The notes below the pieces were generated by a model. It worked only from the letters and a program-made list of their open reading frames with translations. It had not been told where the DNA came from and searched no databases. From positions 12,336,501 to 12,400,500 of the forward strand of contig NC_087090.1 of NCBI RefSeq assembly GCF_963855985.1: DNA of 64,000 bases, given 5' to 3'. This document shows positions 47,501 to 57,029 of the stretch, one piece after another (within the stretch, counting starts at the first letter, position 1; each line of letters begins with the position of its first letter). The stretch is from Ostrinia nubilalis. Taxonomy: Eukaryota; Arthropoda; Insecta; Lepidoptera; Crambidae. Position numbers and translations under genes: made by a program.

Positions 47501-49892
47501 TTTTGACACTGACTCAGAAATTACGACAAAAATCATAGGCATGCAGTGGCAACCTAATGATGACGTTTTTCTTTACAAAATTAACTCTACTAACTCTGAC
47601 CAATGCACAAAACGCACGATTCTTTCCGCAACCGCTAGATTATTCGACCCTTTGGGTTTGCTAGGCCCTGTGACAGCGTTTCTCAAACTCTTAATTCAAG
47701 AATGCTGGCAGCGCGAACTTGCATGGGATCAGCCAGTTCCAGACTCAATAAAAAATAAATGGAATCGGTTTGATAGTGAGATTAACTATTTATCGCAATT
47801 AAAAATACCTCGTCACATAGGAATCACCGCGGGTTGTCACGTCACTATCATGGGCTTCGCGGACGCCAGCGAAGTATGCTACGGAGCTGTAGTTTATGTG
47901 CGCGTGAGCTCTGATGCAGATTCACCCGGTGAAGTCTTTCTTATCGCATCCAAATCGCGCGTCGCGCCTTTAAAGAAAATATCTCTTGCGCGGCTTGAAC
48001 TGTGCGCAGCGCTGCTCTTAACAAATCTTTTATTATCGGTTCGCGATAGTATAGAGAATCGTTATCCTGTTAACTCAATTTACGCATTTTCAGACTCGAC
48101 TGTCACTCTCACGTGGATACATTCTCCCGCGTACAAATTTCACACATTTGTTGCGAATAGAATTACTGAAATTAATTCGAAACTCAACGCAAAAATTTGG
48201 CATCATGTTAATGGAAATGAAAATCCTGCAGATGTAATATCGCGACCTGTAACTCCTAAAGCATTATTAAATCAATTAAATTGGTTTCACTCTCCTCAAT
48301 GGACAGCTCAGCCAATCTCGCAATGGCCTATCGAGCCATTTCAAGTTTCATCTAACAGTGTTCGACTGGAAGAGAAAACTATCGCTCTTGTTTCAGAGAC
48401 AAACTCTCAATCGAACTCTCACCCTTTCGATCGATTAATTGATCGCATTTCCACGTACCCAAAATTATTACGCGCTACTGTGTACGTGTTACGCTTCGCT
48501 AAAATACTACGTTCAAACGGAGTGGTTACATCCTCTGATTTAGAACTCGCTGAACTCTATTTAGTACGCCATATACAGGCACTATTTTTTACTCAAGATA
48601 TGCACGCAATTAAAAATAATAAACCCTTTAACAAATCGCTTCTTAAACTTAACCCTTTCATTGACTCTGATAATATACTTCGTGTCGGAGGTCGACTCAC
48701 TCACTCTCAACTCAACTATGGACAAAAGCATCCAATCATTCTATCGCCTAAACATCGCTTCACTCAACTTTTAGTTGATTACTTTCATGTATGTAATTTA
48801 CATACTGGTCCTTCACTTCTACTCAGTCTGCTTAGACAGAAATTTTGGATACTTTCCGCACGTAACTTAGTACGTCAAAGAGTGCATCAATGCAATATCT
48901 GTTTTCGTTTAAACCCTAAATCTACAAACCCTCTTATGGGCGACTTGCCATCATTCCGCGTTTCAGAAGCTAAAGCTTTTGTTTATACATCAGTCGATTA
49001 TGCAGGTCCCTTCTTTATTACTCACATTCGCCGCAGAGGTGTTAAAAGCCAGAAGGCTTATATTTGTTTATTTTGCTGTCTTACAACTAAGGCTCTACAC
49101 ATAGAGTTAGTTTCAGACTTAAGCTCTGATCTATTTCTCGCCGCTTTCCGTCGATTCATTTGTAGAAGAGGCCCCGTTTCCATGATATATAGCGACGGAG
49201 GTACTAACTTCATTGGCGCTAAACGCAAGCTTGACGAAATTTACGCTCTTTTGGAATCTGACTCTCACAAAAATTATTTAAGTTCACATTTGGCTGAACA
49301 ACGCATTAAGTTTCTTCATAGTCCACCATATGGTCCGCACTTTAACGGCATCACGGAGATAAATGTTCGTTATGTAAAAACGCATCTTTATAAAGTTATT
49401 GGTCTTCAAGTGTTAACATACGAAGAGTTCAACACTGTACTTGTACAAATAGAAGGCTTATTGAATAGTAGACCATTGTGTGTTCTTAGCTCTGACCCAT
49501 CTGATATATCCGCTCTCACTCCCAATCACTTTCTCAATATAACTCCACTGAAATTCTTACCAGTAGAGAATGTCTCTGATATTTCTGACAATCGGTTAAC
49601 GCGTTATCAGTTAGTCAATAAATTAGTGCAAAGCTTTTGGCGTCGCTGGAGTCAGGAGTATTTAACTTCTCTACAACGCCGTGAAAAGTGGAATACGGTG
49701 ACCAAACCGATAGATGTGGGCTCTGTTGTTGTTATAAAAGATGACAATGCGCATCCTCTTTGTTGGCCATTGGGTGTGGTTGTGGAAGTATATCCCGGAA
49801 AGGACAAAATCATTCGCACCTTAAAGATTCGCACTGCAACCGGTACTTATGTTCGGCCTGTAGTTAGAGTTTGTCCTCTTCCTTTACAGTAA
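44598..49892 (+). CDS. BEL/Pao Gag-Pol polyprotein
   Basis: 1,764 residues from ATG 44598. In order: Gag with a coiled N-terminus and the DUF1759-like core (VSFDGAPSKWPVFYQNF, about 120-260); three Cys/His knuckles (about 350-410; CQLC, CNFCLNC, CSVCQRKHH); an aspartic protease (FLDTGSMSNF near 497); reverse transcriptase with YMDD near 910; an RNase H-like region (FADASEVCYGA near 1090); an integrase zinc-binding region (HVCNLH...CNIC, about 1397-1435); and an integrase core with Asp in TSVDYAGPFF (about 1467), Asp in YSDGGTNF (about 1532) and Glu in NGITE (about 1586). The usual GGLWE around that Glu is replaced by NGITE. The C-terminal DUF5641-like segment (WPLGVVVEVYPGKD) is present. No stop or frameshift interrupts the frame. 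Confidence 0.96.
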   Translation: MEGVKRKINLLEAKKEALFQRVQELYDLSLKVSDPQIEQIFMSRMHSIEKTRSDFLDTIDELNLCYMKNDEELKPTFAALNSFDDLYCNILSVQSSIAQLKANTERRKQDFVKKLPPLELVSFDGAPSKWPVFYQNFKTLIHENTGLSPGEKAQYLIGKLSGKALTICSGIPPTGENYNIIWNNLLEKYQDIRVQASMYLEQLINFKSQSLDEFLEQYCSAEAALRRLQIDDLSDFILTHIALSKLDKDTLNLFEQSIKHVKMPTFNDLKTFIKEQNKIHTLRLCFTQNKPYVNNKTNFASQSKNSKPTQSFVSNTASGVKPNQHYFQSLPNSQGSYTPSAVRKNCQLCKTEPEHALFKCSYFRSKNAPTRYSLVKKCNFCLNCLGFHNVKYCKSQNRCSVCQRKHHTLIHIDNFNVNRPMTSQQLTCSATLSPTDASMSAPGPVTPPLQSMPTNNVSLSAVTPSIADESSTTVLLPTASVYTYDNNKTCQKLRVFLDTGSMSNFITNKCCARLNLKVNPLPTTIKGIGQSESVSLGYVSFTIASRFDPRCKYTINARVIDTITDYLPNVRVDITQLSHLQGLPMADDSFDIPAEIDCLLGNEIFPLLLGSNKITSPQSSVIAIETTLGYLAMGRAQCYSAHSRNDNKAFFCNVDSHSLESLTQRFWELESVPTKRHISPDDEICENIFQSTHSRDDSGTYTVSLPFKLDPSELGDSYFTARRRFYNLEKKLDSTPGLRTNYNENVQDCIDRGFLSKVENASNSEENTPNYYIPHHAVYRPDKLTSKTRVVLDASCKTTSGKSLNDVLYTGPNLQSNIFDLLINLRIFSVALSADIEKMYFCVKLDQNHHPFQRILFRFDPESPIDTYQYNRVSFGVSSSPYLAMRVVRQLAEDERANYPIAASEAQSCMYMDDYVSSMDGLEKAEQSYHQMVKMFMAGGFKMVKWISNNPELINKIPDSHKNPQLVDFDTDSEITTKIIGMQWQPNDDVFLYKINSTNSDQCTKRTILSATARLFDPLGLLGPVTAFLKLLIQECWQRELAWDQPVPDSIKNKWNRFDSEINYLSQLKIPRHIGITAGCHVTIMGFADASEVCYGAVVYVRVSSDADSPGEVFLIASKSRVAPLKKISLARLELCAALLLTNLLLSVRDSIENRYPVNSIYAFSDSTVTLTWIHSPAYKFHTFVANRITEINSKLNAKIWHHVNGNENPADVISRPVTPKALLNQLNWFHSPQWTAQPISQWPIEPFQVSSNSVRLEEKTIALVSETNSQSNSHPFDRLIDRISTYPKLLRATVYVLRFAKILRSNGVVTSSDLELAELYLVRHIQALFFTQDMHAIKNNKPFNKSLLKLNPFIDSDNILRVGGRLTHSQLNYGQKHPIILSPKHRFTQLLVDYFHVCNLHTGPSLLLSLLRQKFWILSARNLVRQRVHQCNICFRLNPKSTNPLMGDLPSFRVSEAKAFVYTSVDYAGPFFITHIRRRGVKSQKAYICLFCCLTTKALHIELVSDLSSDLFLAAFRRFICRRGPVSMIYSDGGTNFIGAKRKLDEIYALLESDSHKNYLSSHLAEQRIKFLHSPPYGPHFNGITEINVRYVKTHLYKVIGLQVLTYEEFNTVLVQIEGLLNSRPLCVLSSDPSDISALTPNHFLNITPLKFLPVENVSDISDNRLTRYQLVNKLVQSFWRRWSQEYLTSLQRREKWNTVTKPIDVGSVVVIKDDNAHPLCWPLGVVVEVYPGKDKIIRTLKIRTATGTYVRPVVRVCPLPLQ

Positions 49893-50046
49893 CTCAAATA
49901 ATGTTCTTAACTTTATTTTAACATTAACTTTAATTTAACACAACTTTAACGCTAATTTAACTCGTTTAGTTCTCTCTAACGCATGTTTTTTTACGTTTTT
50001 AACTTTTTTTTTTACAAACGCTACTCAATCTAGAGGAAGACCTCTA

Positions 50047-50058
50047 GGCCGGGGGAGT
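50047..50058 (+). promoter_or_regulatory. Polypurine tract
   Basis: GGCCGGGGGAGT directly precedes the 3' LTR, the expected position for plus-strand priming. Confidence 0.75.
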
Positions 50059-50388
50059 TGTACGCGCCAGCATTAAAACCTCATACATTTCGAACTCATG
50101 TCACACTATTCTATCACTCATTCTGACAGTCCTTTTTCCTATCCTCTCCCTCCCACCTTCAGTCTCGCTCTCGCATCGCAACGCGCCGCTTCGCCTACCT
50201 ATCTGGGCGTTAATTACTAAATAAGTATCCAAAATAAACCAATTCAAATAAACCCAAATCGCGCGCTAAACTCATCTCAATAAAAATTCAAGTGTTTGTG
50301 AAAGTGAAAGAAGAACCAAGCTTGGACCGTCCTGTGGAGTCTGCTCAATCGAAGGTATCCCATCCCATTCCTATCCCAATCTCCTACA
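50059..50388 (+). repeat. 3' LTR of BEL/Pao element
   Basis: Same length and ends as the 5' LTR with one substitution. Followed by the AATAT target duplicate. In the host orientation its poly(A) signal could end DOCK transcripts early in intron 2. Confidence 0.95.
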
Positions 50389-50393
50389 AATAT

Positions 50394-51097
50394 AATAAAA
50401 ATATTTTAATAAAATGAAACTTACTACCTTATTTCTCACGAACGAATAAAGGTATCAAATTGAAATTTATACCAAATACCTAGATCTATTGTCCCTTTAA
50501 GAAGTAAAAAAATCAAACTTCTAAGTTAACGCGATCAAAAGATACAGCAGTTTATACCGACACCTTAGACGAATTTCCGTCACACGCTAGGGAATCAAAA
50601 CCTACAAGGTACTTCCTGTGAACTCAGAATCTTGAAATTCGGCACGAAGCAACGTTATATAGTACAGATAAAGGAAAAATTGCGAAAATGATAAATTTGA
50701 AGTTATATAAAATTTAAAATATTATTTTTGCTTACATGACATAAAATATTTTTTTAATAATTATAAACTTACTACCTACCCTTTTTCACATGAACGCGTA
50801 GAGATATTAAAGATGAAATTCATATCAAACACTTCTTAAATCTAATTGCCTCTAAACTGTGAGAAATTCTAAATCAACGCAAAAATTCAAAACGCTGAGG
50901 TAGGTACCTACCTATAATGCAAATATAGGAAAAATAAATAAATAAAAAATAATCATACCGCATATTTTGAAATTCGCCACTACTCGCAACGGAATCAAGT
51001 AAGTAATTTGATTTAATACGTCATAAATTGTAAACCGCTACGTTTGTACGGCGGAACCCTCGGTGTGCGAGCCCGACTCGCACTTGGCCGGTTTTTT
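50394..51097 (+). repeat. 'GGGTTCCGTACC' lepidopteran repeat, right part
   Basis: Carries repeated phrases (ATTGTCCCTTTAAG, AAAACCTACAAGGTACTTCC, GGAAAAATTGCGAAAAT) also found in the left part, which suggests internal tandem duplication. It closes with GTACGGCGGAACCCTCGG and GACTCGCACTTGGCCGGTTT, the standard end of this family. Confidence 0.75.
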
Positions 51098-51328
51098 TAA
51101 TGACTACACATTATTTAATATTCTACTTTTATTACTATGATTTAAGTGATATTTGAATTGTGTAGACTCCAGTAATTTGTAAATAAATGTGATAAAACTA
51201 ATAAACTTTTGTAAACAGACATTTGTAATGCACTTTTACATAATATCTCAGAATTTTAACCCTGTCAGTGCTTTGGGACATAAAAATATGCCACTGCATA
51301 ATGTGTATTCATAATTATTAATTTACAG

Positions 51329-51501
51329 AGTGTAGTTCTACCAAGGCGTTGGAGGACGGTCACCACTGCAGTGCCAGATGTACGAACAGCCGCTACCTGC
51401 CCACTGTTGACTCGTCAAGCGCTGCTAAGCTATGCATCTAGTTGGAACCTCATACATTACAAATATAGCAGCTATTCCGGCACTTATCTCAACTTGCCTA
51501 G
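51329..51501 (+). CDS. Ziz: DOCK-D GEF, exon 3
   Basis: 173 bases from TTTACAG to AG|GTATGT, phase 0 in and phase 2 out. VVLPRRWRTVTTAVPDVRTA and SSWNLIHYKYSSYSGTYLNL correspond to the DOCK9-type segment that ends near 'WHLVNYKYEDYSGEFRQLP' in vertebrates. The motif YKYxxYSGxxxxLP is a good signature of this subfamily. Confidence 0.88.
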
Positions 51502-52623
51502 GTATGTTTAATTAGATATTTTATGACTTATGAGAATTCCATTCTATTTCTACACAACAATTCAAAACTTTCTCTCTTACGTTTTCCACAACTCCCAAAT
51601 GGCAGTAACATAACCAGTCTCTAGGGAACTATTATAACATTTTATGCACTCATACTTATGCATCACCAAGGTCTGGGCACAACTAACCAATGTGTGTTGT
51701 ATGCAATTGTTAATTGAAATGGTAAGGAATGAAAAATATACCTAGTCTACCTATCTCTTCCAGAAATCACACCAGAAGCATAAGCTTAACAGATACAATT
51801 ACAGGATCTCTAAGGAGACTCCATAGTCTATAACCTTTATATTAGCTTTTGAAATCTATTTTCTCATGCCATGTCAGTCCAACGTGCATAATTATCATAA
51901 TGTCCACACATTTTGCGCATTAAGTCCCAATTTTCGCCCGGCAGTTAAAAACTTATTATCATGCAAATTGCATTATGTGCAACTTAACAATCAAATGTCA
52001 ATGCCACATGTTATGTTAGTTTCATGAGCGTTCGCATTGTACCTAGATGTCGGAAAATGATTCCTGATAAATGATAAGCGTTAAATGTGTAGCAAACAGT
52101 TTGGTCAGACATTAGCTACCTAATTAACATACTTACACAACAGTGAGTGCATGGACAACAGTTTTGATACAGTTTTACAAGGCCATTGTTCTATTTATCG
52201 GATTTACCTATGAGTCATTTCCGAACAGCGAATTTTGTTAGGATATTAATTAATTGCATTTGCTACTAACAACATTAAGATGGAAATTAAAATAATTTTG
52301 CAACTAAATGTGAAGGCTGAAAGCCTTATTAATGTAATAGGTACCACTGCTGAATTTTAAATAGCAGACAGTAAAAGCCCATCTACATATTTATTTAGCA
52401 AACAATTTACGAAATAAGCATTGGAACTCAATGGAGCCTTACTAAATCTATTGTGATGACCGCCATGTTACGTCTCCCAATCCTGCATCTATTAAACAGT
52501 ATAGTATCTTTTGCAGCGCGGTAATGTCTTTTTTCATCCAAGCTGTAGTACGAGTATAAGCTACGCTTATACATACGGTCCATTTTGACTCGAATGAAAT
52601 ATTGTTTTTCTTTATTTCGCTAG

Positions 52624-52921
52624 GCCTTTAGCCCTGAAATTGCCAGAAGAAGTATACGACATCGACACCGAGACTGAAAGCGACCATGAAGCTCAAGCAG
52701 CGAAGGTGGACATCGGAACCAAAGAGGGCTACCTGCTCAAAGGCCCCGAGATCGGCTCAGATAGGATATTCAGCAATCTCGCCTCGAAATCGTTTAAGAA
52801 ACGATATTGCTCAATGGTCAGAGAAGCGGACGGCACTTATATTCTCGAAGTGTATAAAGACGAGAAGAAAACTGATACGAAGCTCACCGTTGTTATGGAT
52901 TTCTGCTCAGATGTTGTGAGG
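52624..52921 (+). CDS. Ziz: DOCK-D GEF, exon 4 (PH domain, first half)
   Basis: Enters completing an Arg codon and leaves in phase 0 (AGG|GTATGT). After an acidic linker (EEVYDIDTETESDHEA) it encodes the first strands of a PH domain: TKEGYLLKGPEIG, SFKKRYCSMVREADGTYIL and EVYKDEKKTDTK. A PH domain near the N-terminus is diagnostic of DOCK-D (Zizimin) against the SH3-bearing A/B and the C subfamilies, and serves membrane recruitment through phosphoinositides. The next intron begins with a nested MITE 20 bases past the donor. Confidence 0.93.
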
Positions 52922-52941
52922 GTATGTCCTTACTCCTTATA

Positions 52942-53294
52942 GTTGTTGCAATTCACGAAGGCGAGTGAGCTTCAGGCCCAGAACAGACGGTGAAACGAAA
53001 CTGCAACTTTCTGATGATTCTGATGAATGAAACTGAAACTGAAAGTTTCAAACTGGTCGCGTCATGTGTGGTCTCTCAAAGGACGCTATGGCAGAAACTT
53101 AGATGCAACTCAAAAGTAACTAGCAGTTGCAGTTTCGTTGCAGTTGCGTTTCACCGTCTGTTCTGGGCCTTACATGTGTGGTGGCTCGCTACTATTCGTT
53201 TTTCAAAAGTTTTGATAGACATTACACTATCGTTATGTGCATGTACACGTACATATACAAGTAAAGATCACTCGCCTTCGTGAGTTGCAAGAAC
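52942..53294. mobile_element. MITE with another MITE inside, next to exon 4 donor
   Basis: The outer arms GTTGTTGCAATTCACGAAGG and CCTTCGTGAGTTGCAAGAAC are inverted repeats (about two mismatches), with TA on both sides (52940-52941, 53295-53296). The inner element fills most of the interior. Confidence 0.75.
52974..53170. mobile_element. Inner MITE, 197 bp
   Basis: AGGCCCAGAACAGACGGTGA at the left and TCACCGTCTGTTCTGGGCCT at the right are exact inverses, with further pairing inside (AAACGAAACTGCAAC/GTTGCAGTTGCG). Flanking target duplication is not clear. It interrupts the outer MITE and is younger. Confidence 0.8.
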
Positions 53295-53732
53295 TATACC
53301 TGCAATTTTTTACCTGTCGTGTTTAATCAGTCGCGACCTTGTTTAAAGCCTCGACCTAGTTTTAATTTTGCCAGTCAAGGTGCTATCAACTAATAAAACT
53401 AAAAATCCATTAGAGTTAAAAAAAGCCGTAAAGAGAAATGCTATGATTCTCCTAAGACGAGGAACGCATTGGCAATACGAGTATTAGCTCTTGTTTGGGG
53501 AATTTAGAAGTGATTGCTTGCTTGGGGATATTTATTTATTAATAAAGGTACACCAAGCACCAACAGCAATACACATTTAGGACATTCATATTTGTTTATT
53601 ATGTGGTCTACTTGCCAATTGTGTGTAGTAAAACCCTTTTTGCGTCTCTGATTCATAGAAATCATAATAGCCTTTTGATGTTATTAAATGTTTGCTACAT
53701 AAATTGAAATAGATTTCCTTGTTTATTTTTAG

Positions 53733-53907
53733 AATCCTAAGCGCGGGAGATTTTGCTTTGAGTTGCGTATGGCCGGCGGCAAAGGCTACACATTTGCAAC
53801 TGAAAATGAGGAGGAGATGAATGGTTGGATAAATGCCTTCAATGCTGCTTTAAAGAAGACTCAAGACAGCGAAGAAAACAACCAAAATGACGAGATTTTA
53901 GATAAAG
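53733..53907 (+). CDS. Ziz: DOCK-D GEF, exon 5 (PH domain, second half)
   Basis: Acceptor TTATTTTTAG, donor G|GTAAAA; phase 0 in, one base out. NPKRGRFCFELRMAGGKGYT completes the PH beta-strands and EEEMNGWINAFNAALKK is the C-terminal helix with the invariant PH tryptophan. An acidic linker follows (DSEENNQNDEILDK). Confidence 0.93.
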
Positions 53908-54254
53908 GTAAAAATCTTATCTGTATGACGGTTACTCCTGCCTTATTCTTGGAAATTGGCGAAGTACCGTATTTATAGAATCCTCAGTTATCAGGATGAC
54001 ATCATTTTCATGAAGCTAATAGCTCCATGAACAAGTGTGACATTGTTATCATGGCCTATAATGAGTAATAACATTGATGGAATCCCATCAGTTTATTTTA
54101 AGTAACAAATACATATCCTTTGTATACTGTGAAATCATAAGTAGGTACAATGTAACTCAATAGTGGCGACAAGACAATTCAATTACCTAAATCATTACAT
54201 TCATGTTCTGTTAATGGGTTTTTTCTTTGTTATTTTCTACCCAATTCTTTTTAG

Positions 54255-54462
54255 ACGCAGACGTGTCCTTAACAGCGGAACCTCCTCCCCCCACGTATGG
54301 AACCCTGAAGGGTCTCGAACACAGCATGAATCCCCTGCTGTTGCGGTATTCCCGGGAAACCGATATGTCCATAGCCGCGGCTCGCAACGAGTATCGCTCC
54401 AATATATTTAGCATGCCATACAAGCGGGCGCCCTCCCCTGAACCTCAGTTAGAACCATTCAA
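54255..54462 (+). CDS. Ziz: DOCK-D GEF, exon 6 (linker)
   Basis: Enters completing Asp and leaves two bases (AA|GTGAGT) that join the next exon as Lys. It encodes a linker with a polyproline run (AEPPPPTYGTLKGLEHSMNP), LLLRYSRETDMSIAAARNEY and IFSMPYKRAPSPEPQLEPF. PPPPTYG could be an SH3 or WW ligand. The intron that follows is nearly 7 kb and made almost entirely of nested mobile elements. Confidence 0.88.
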
Positions 54463-55103
54463 GTGAGTATAGAATAATTGTATACCTTGATTTTTTAGAA
54501 TCCAGCAGAGATGTAAACAAACACTTTCATACACAATTACACCATAATCACTTACGTGTTCATAATATCATACACATTATTTAACAAGCCCATGAAACCA
54601 ACTTTATTTTCACGTTTATACAAGTTTGAAATCAATCTTTGAAACAAATTATTTTAGCAAAATACGTGGACAATGAAAATTTGTGAGACTTGTCAAATTG
54701 ACTTGACGTTTAAAATCATGTGTTATCTCCATATTGTCTATGACTTGTCTCTGACACATCAGTGCTGTAACCTGTGAGTCAAAGACAATAATCTGTAAAT
54801 TTAATCGATATTTCTTTAAGTATTCACTTATTCCGATTACTGATTAATTTTAAATAAAAAGTATACGATACTTTGTTAAGTTTTCCAGCGATAACTTCGA
54901 CAATATTGGAGATAACGTAAAATTATTTTTCTACTTTTAGTGTATACTTTTTCGGAGTCAGTTTAATTTTTAGTCGGTTTTATTTAAACGAAATTATTTT
55001 CCTTTTTTATGCAATTATGCTTACGTATTGTTCCATTGCTTATTAATAAAAGAAAAAAAATCTTCTTTTAATTGATAGCATCTTATTAATCAATAAGTTG
55101 TTC

Positions 55104-55272
55104 TTGTGACGAGATAGAGAGGGTAGGTAGCATAAAATATTTAGGAATAACCATAGACGAGAATTTGTCCTACAAAGAACACATTTCCCAACTTTCTGTT
55201 CGTACCCGAAAAATGATATTCGTCATGAAAAACTTAAGAAACTCGGCCCCAAAGGAAATTCTGCTGTTAGTA
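55104..55272 (+). pseudogene. LINE reverse transcriptase fragment, part 1
   Basis: Reads GSIKYLGITIDENLSYKEHI followed by RTRKMIFVMKNLRNSAPKEI and LLLVY, the C-terminal RT/thumb region of a non-LTR element (CR1-like by overall look). It is cut off by the TA insertion of the foldback MITE. The continuation is at 56381, and joining the two parts leaves a one-base frame difference, so the LINE was already broken or broke later. Confidence 0.8.
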
Positions 55273-55274
55273 TA

Positions 55275-56378
55275 CAGTGTGAGTCACGTTAAAGTGTACA
55301 TATGAAAATAGATAAAACTAGACCTGTTTTTATCGACAAAAAAGAGGTCAAAAAATTTTTGAGATTTTTTTTTAATTTTTTATATAATTTTTTTTCTTCC
55401 AATTACTTAATGTAAAGAAAACGTAATAACTTTTAAACTAAGCGGTATATCCTAATAAAATAAAAACAGTAATAATGCTAAATAACAGGCGATACTAAAA
55501 AAATACATAAAATACACAAAAAAGGCCAAAAAATAATAAAAAATTATACTTTTTGAAAAAAATCAGCTTAAAAATTCGTGTTTTTTTGGTTATTTGATAA
55601 ATTTCTCCAAAAAATGCCCCTATAACTGGTGGTTTTTATTACTTTGTATTATTCTCTATCGTATTACCTTCGTAAAACCAAAAATCGCATGTCTCTATCC
55701 CTATCACAACGTTTGCAATGATCGTTTGAACTAAGCCTCTCCGGGCGCGCCATTCAACGCTTCGTTAACAACAAAACTGAAAATGGCTCTAGATTTGTAA
55801 TTTTGATAAAGACAAGTTAGATTTCAAATAAAAACAAAAGATTTTGAAGTAAAATAAGCATTTTAGTTAAAATTAAAATTGTCTCTACCTGTAGCGGAGA
55901 ATAATGTTGTGGCAGGCCTTTGTTCAAACGATCATAGCAAATGTTGTGATAGGGATAGAGACATGCGATTTTTAGTTTTACAAAGATAATACGATAGAGA
56001 ATAATACCAAGTAATAAAAACCACCAGTTATAGGGGCATTTTTTGGAGAAATTTATCAAATAACCAAAAAAATACGAATTTTTAAGCAGATTTTTTTCAA
56101 AAATTATCATTTTTTATTATTTGTTGGCCTTTTTTGTGTATTTTATGTATTTTTTTAGTATTGCCTGTTATTTAGCATTATTACTGTTTTTATTTTATCA
56201 GGATATACCGCTTAGTTTAAAAGTTATTACGTTTTCTTTACAATAAGTAATTGGAAGAAAAAAAATTCTATAATTTAAAAAAAAAAAATCTAAAAAAAAA
56301 TTTGACCTCTTTTTTGCCGATAAAAATAGGTCTAGTTTCATCTATTTTCATATGTACACTTTAACGTGACTCACACTG
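55275..56378. mobile_element. Foldback MITE, copy 2 (TA target)
   Basis: Same terminal sequence as the copy at 40.1 kb (CAGTGTGAGTCACGTTAAAG and inverse), flanked by TA (55273-55274, 56379-56380). At 1,104 bases it keeps both long arms: GATACTAAAAAAATACATAA, GGTTATTTGATAAATTTCTC and CGCATGTCTCTATCCCTATC each recur inverted in the right half, around a centre of roughly 150-180 bases. The transcript of the DOCK intron would contain a very long hairpin. Confidence 0.9.
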
Positions 56379-56380
56379 TA

Positions 56381-56837
56381 TAAGACCCTTTGCCAATCCT
56401 TACTGATGTACTGTATAAGAGTTTGGGGAGGAGCTGCTAAGTACTTAATGATCGAGCTCGAAAGAGCCCAAAGGGCAGTTCTCAAAGTAATGCTAAAGAA
56501 ACCTTTCAAGTACAATACAGATCGGCTATATTCAGATGCAGGAGTCTTGAGAGTCCGTCAGCTGTTCATACTACGGGCTGCCACTGGCATGCACACTATC
56601 ACCCTCAAGTCTCCTGAATACGAAAAGCTGTGTAAGCAACGAGTCTTCAAGATCCCGGTCCCAACAGTACGCACAAAATTTGCCAAACGTCACCCTACTT
56701 CTCTGTTACCGTTTTTATACAATAAAATCTGCCGCAAATTAAAAATTAAAACATTGACAACTCGCCAGGCCAAACTTGAAATAGAATCTTGGCTTAAAAA
56801 CCTCGATTACCCGGACACAGAATGCCTTCTTACTTAA
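56381..56837 (+). pseudogene. LINE reverse transcriptase fragment, part 2
   Basis: Continues the LINE: KTLCQSLLMYCIRVWGGAAK, ELERAQRAVLKVMLKKPF, RQLFILRAATGMHT and a stop at 56835-56837. It has no RNase H. The 3' UTR follows with an AC microsatellite. Confidence 0.8.
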
Positions 56838-56852
56838 AGACTAAGAAACCTC

Positions 56853-56855
56853 TAT

Positions 56856-56931
<76 letters not shown>
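56853..56931. repeat. (AC)n microsatellite
   Basis: About 75 bases of nearly pure AC repeats in the LINE 3' UTR, with a few interruptions. Confidence 0.95.
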
Positions 56932-57029
56932 ACACTCAACACATATCACCCAACACACAACTAAATTTACATATTTTGTTTGCTATTAATAAGAATAATA
57001 AATAGATTTTAATTATATACCTATACCTA

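Larger units (their letters stand above)
43870..50393 (+). mobile_element. Full-length BEL/Pao LTR retrotransposon
   Basis: Complete element with 5-bp target duplication AATAT (43870-43874 and 50389-50393), two 330-bp LTRs beginning TGTACG and ending CCTACA, a candidate primer-binding site, one long open Gag-Pol frame and a polypurine tract. It lies in the same orientation as the DOCK gene, inside intron 2 and within an older repeat. The LTRs differ at one position, so insertion was recent and the element may be transposition-competent. There is no env-like frame. Confidence 0.96.

Noticed and set aside
44685..49834. Several minus-strand frames of 60-83 codons inside the retrotransposon
   Set aside because: All are antisense shadows of Gag-Pol.
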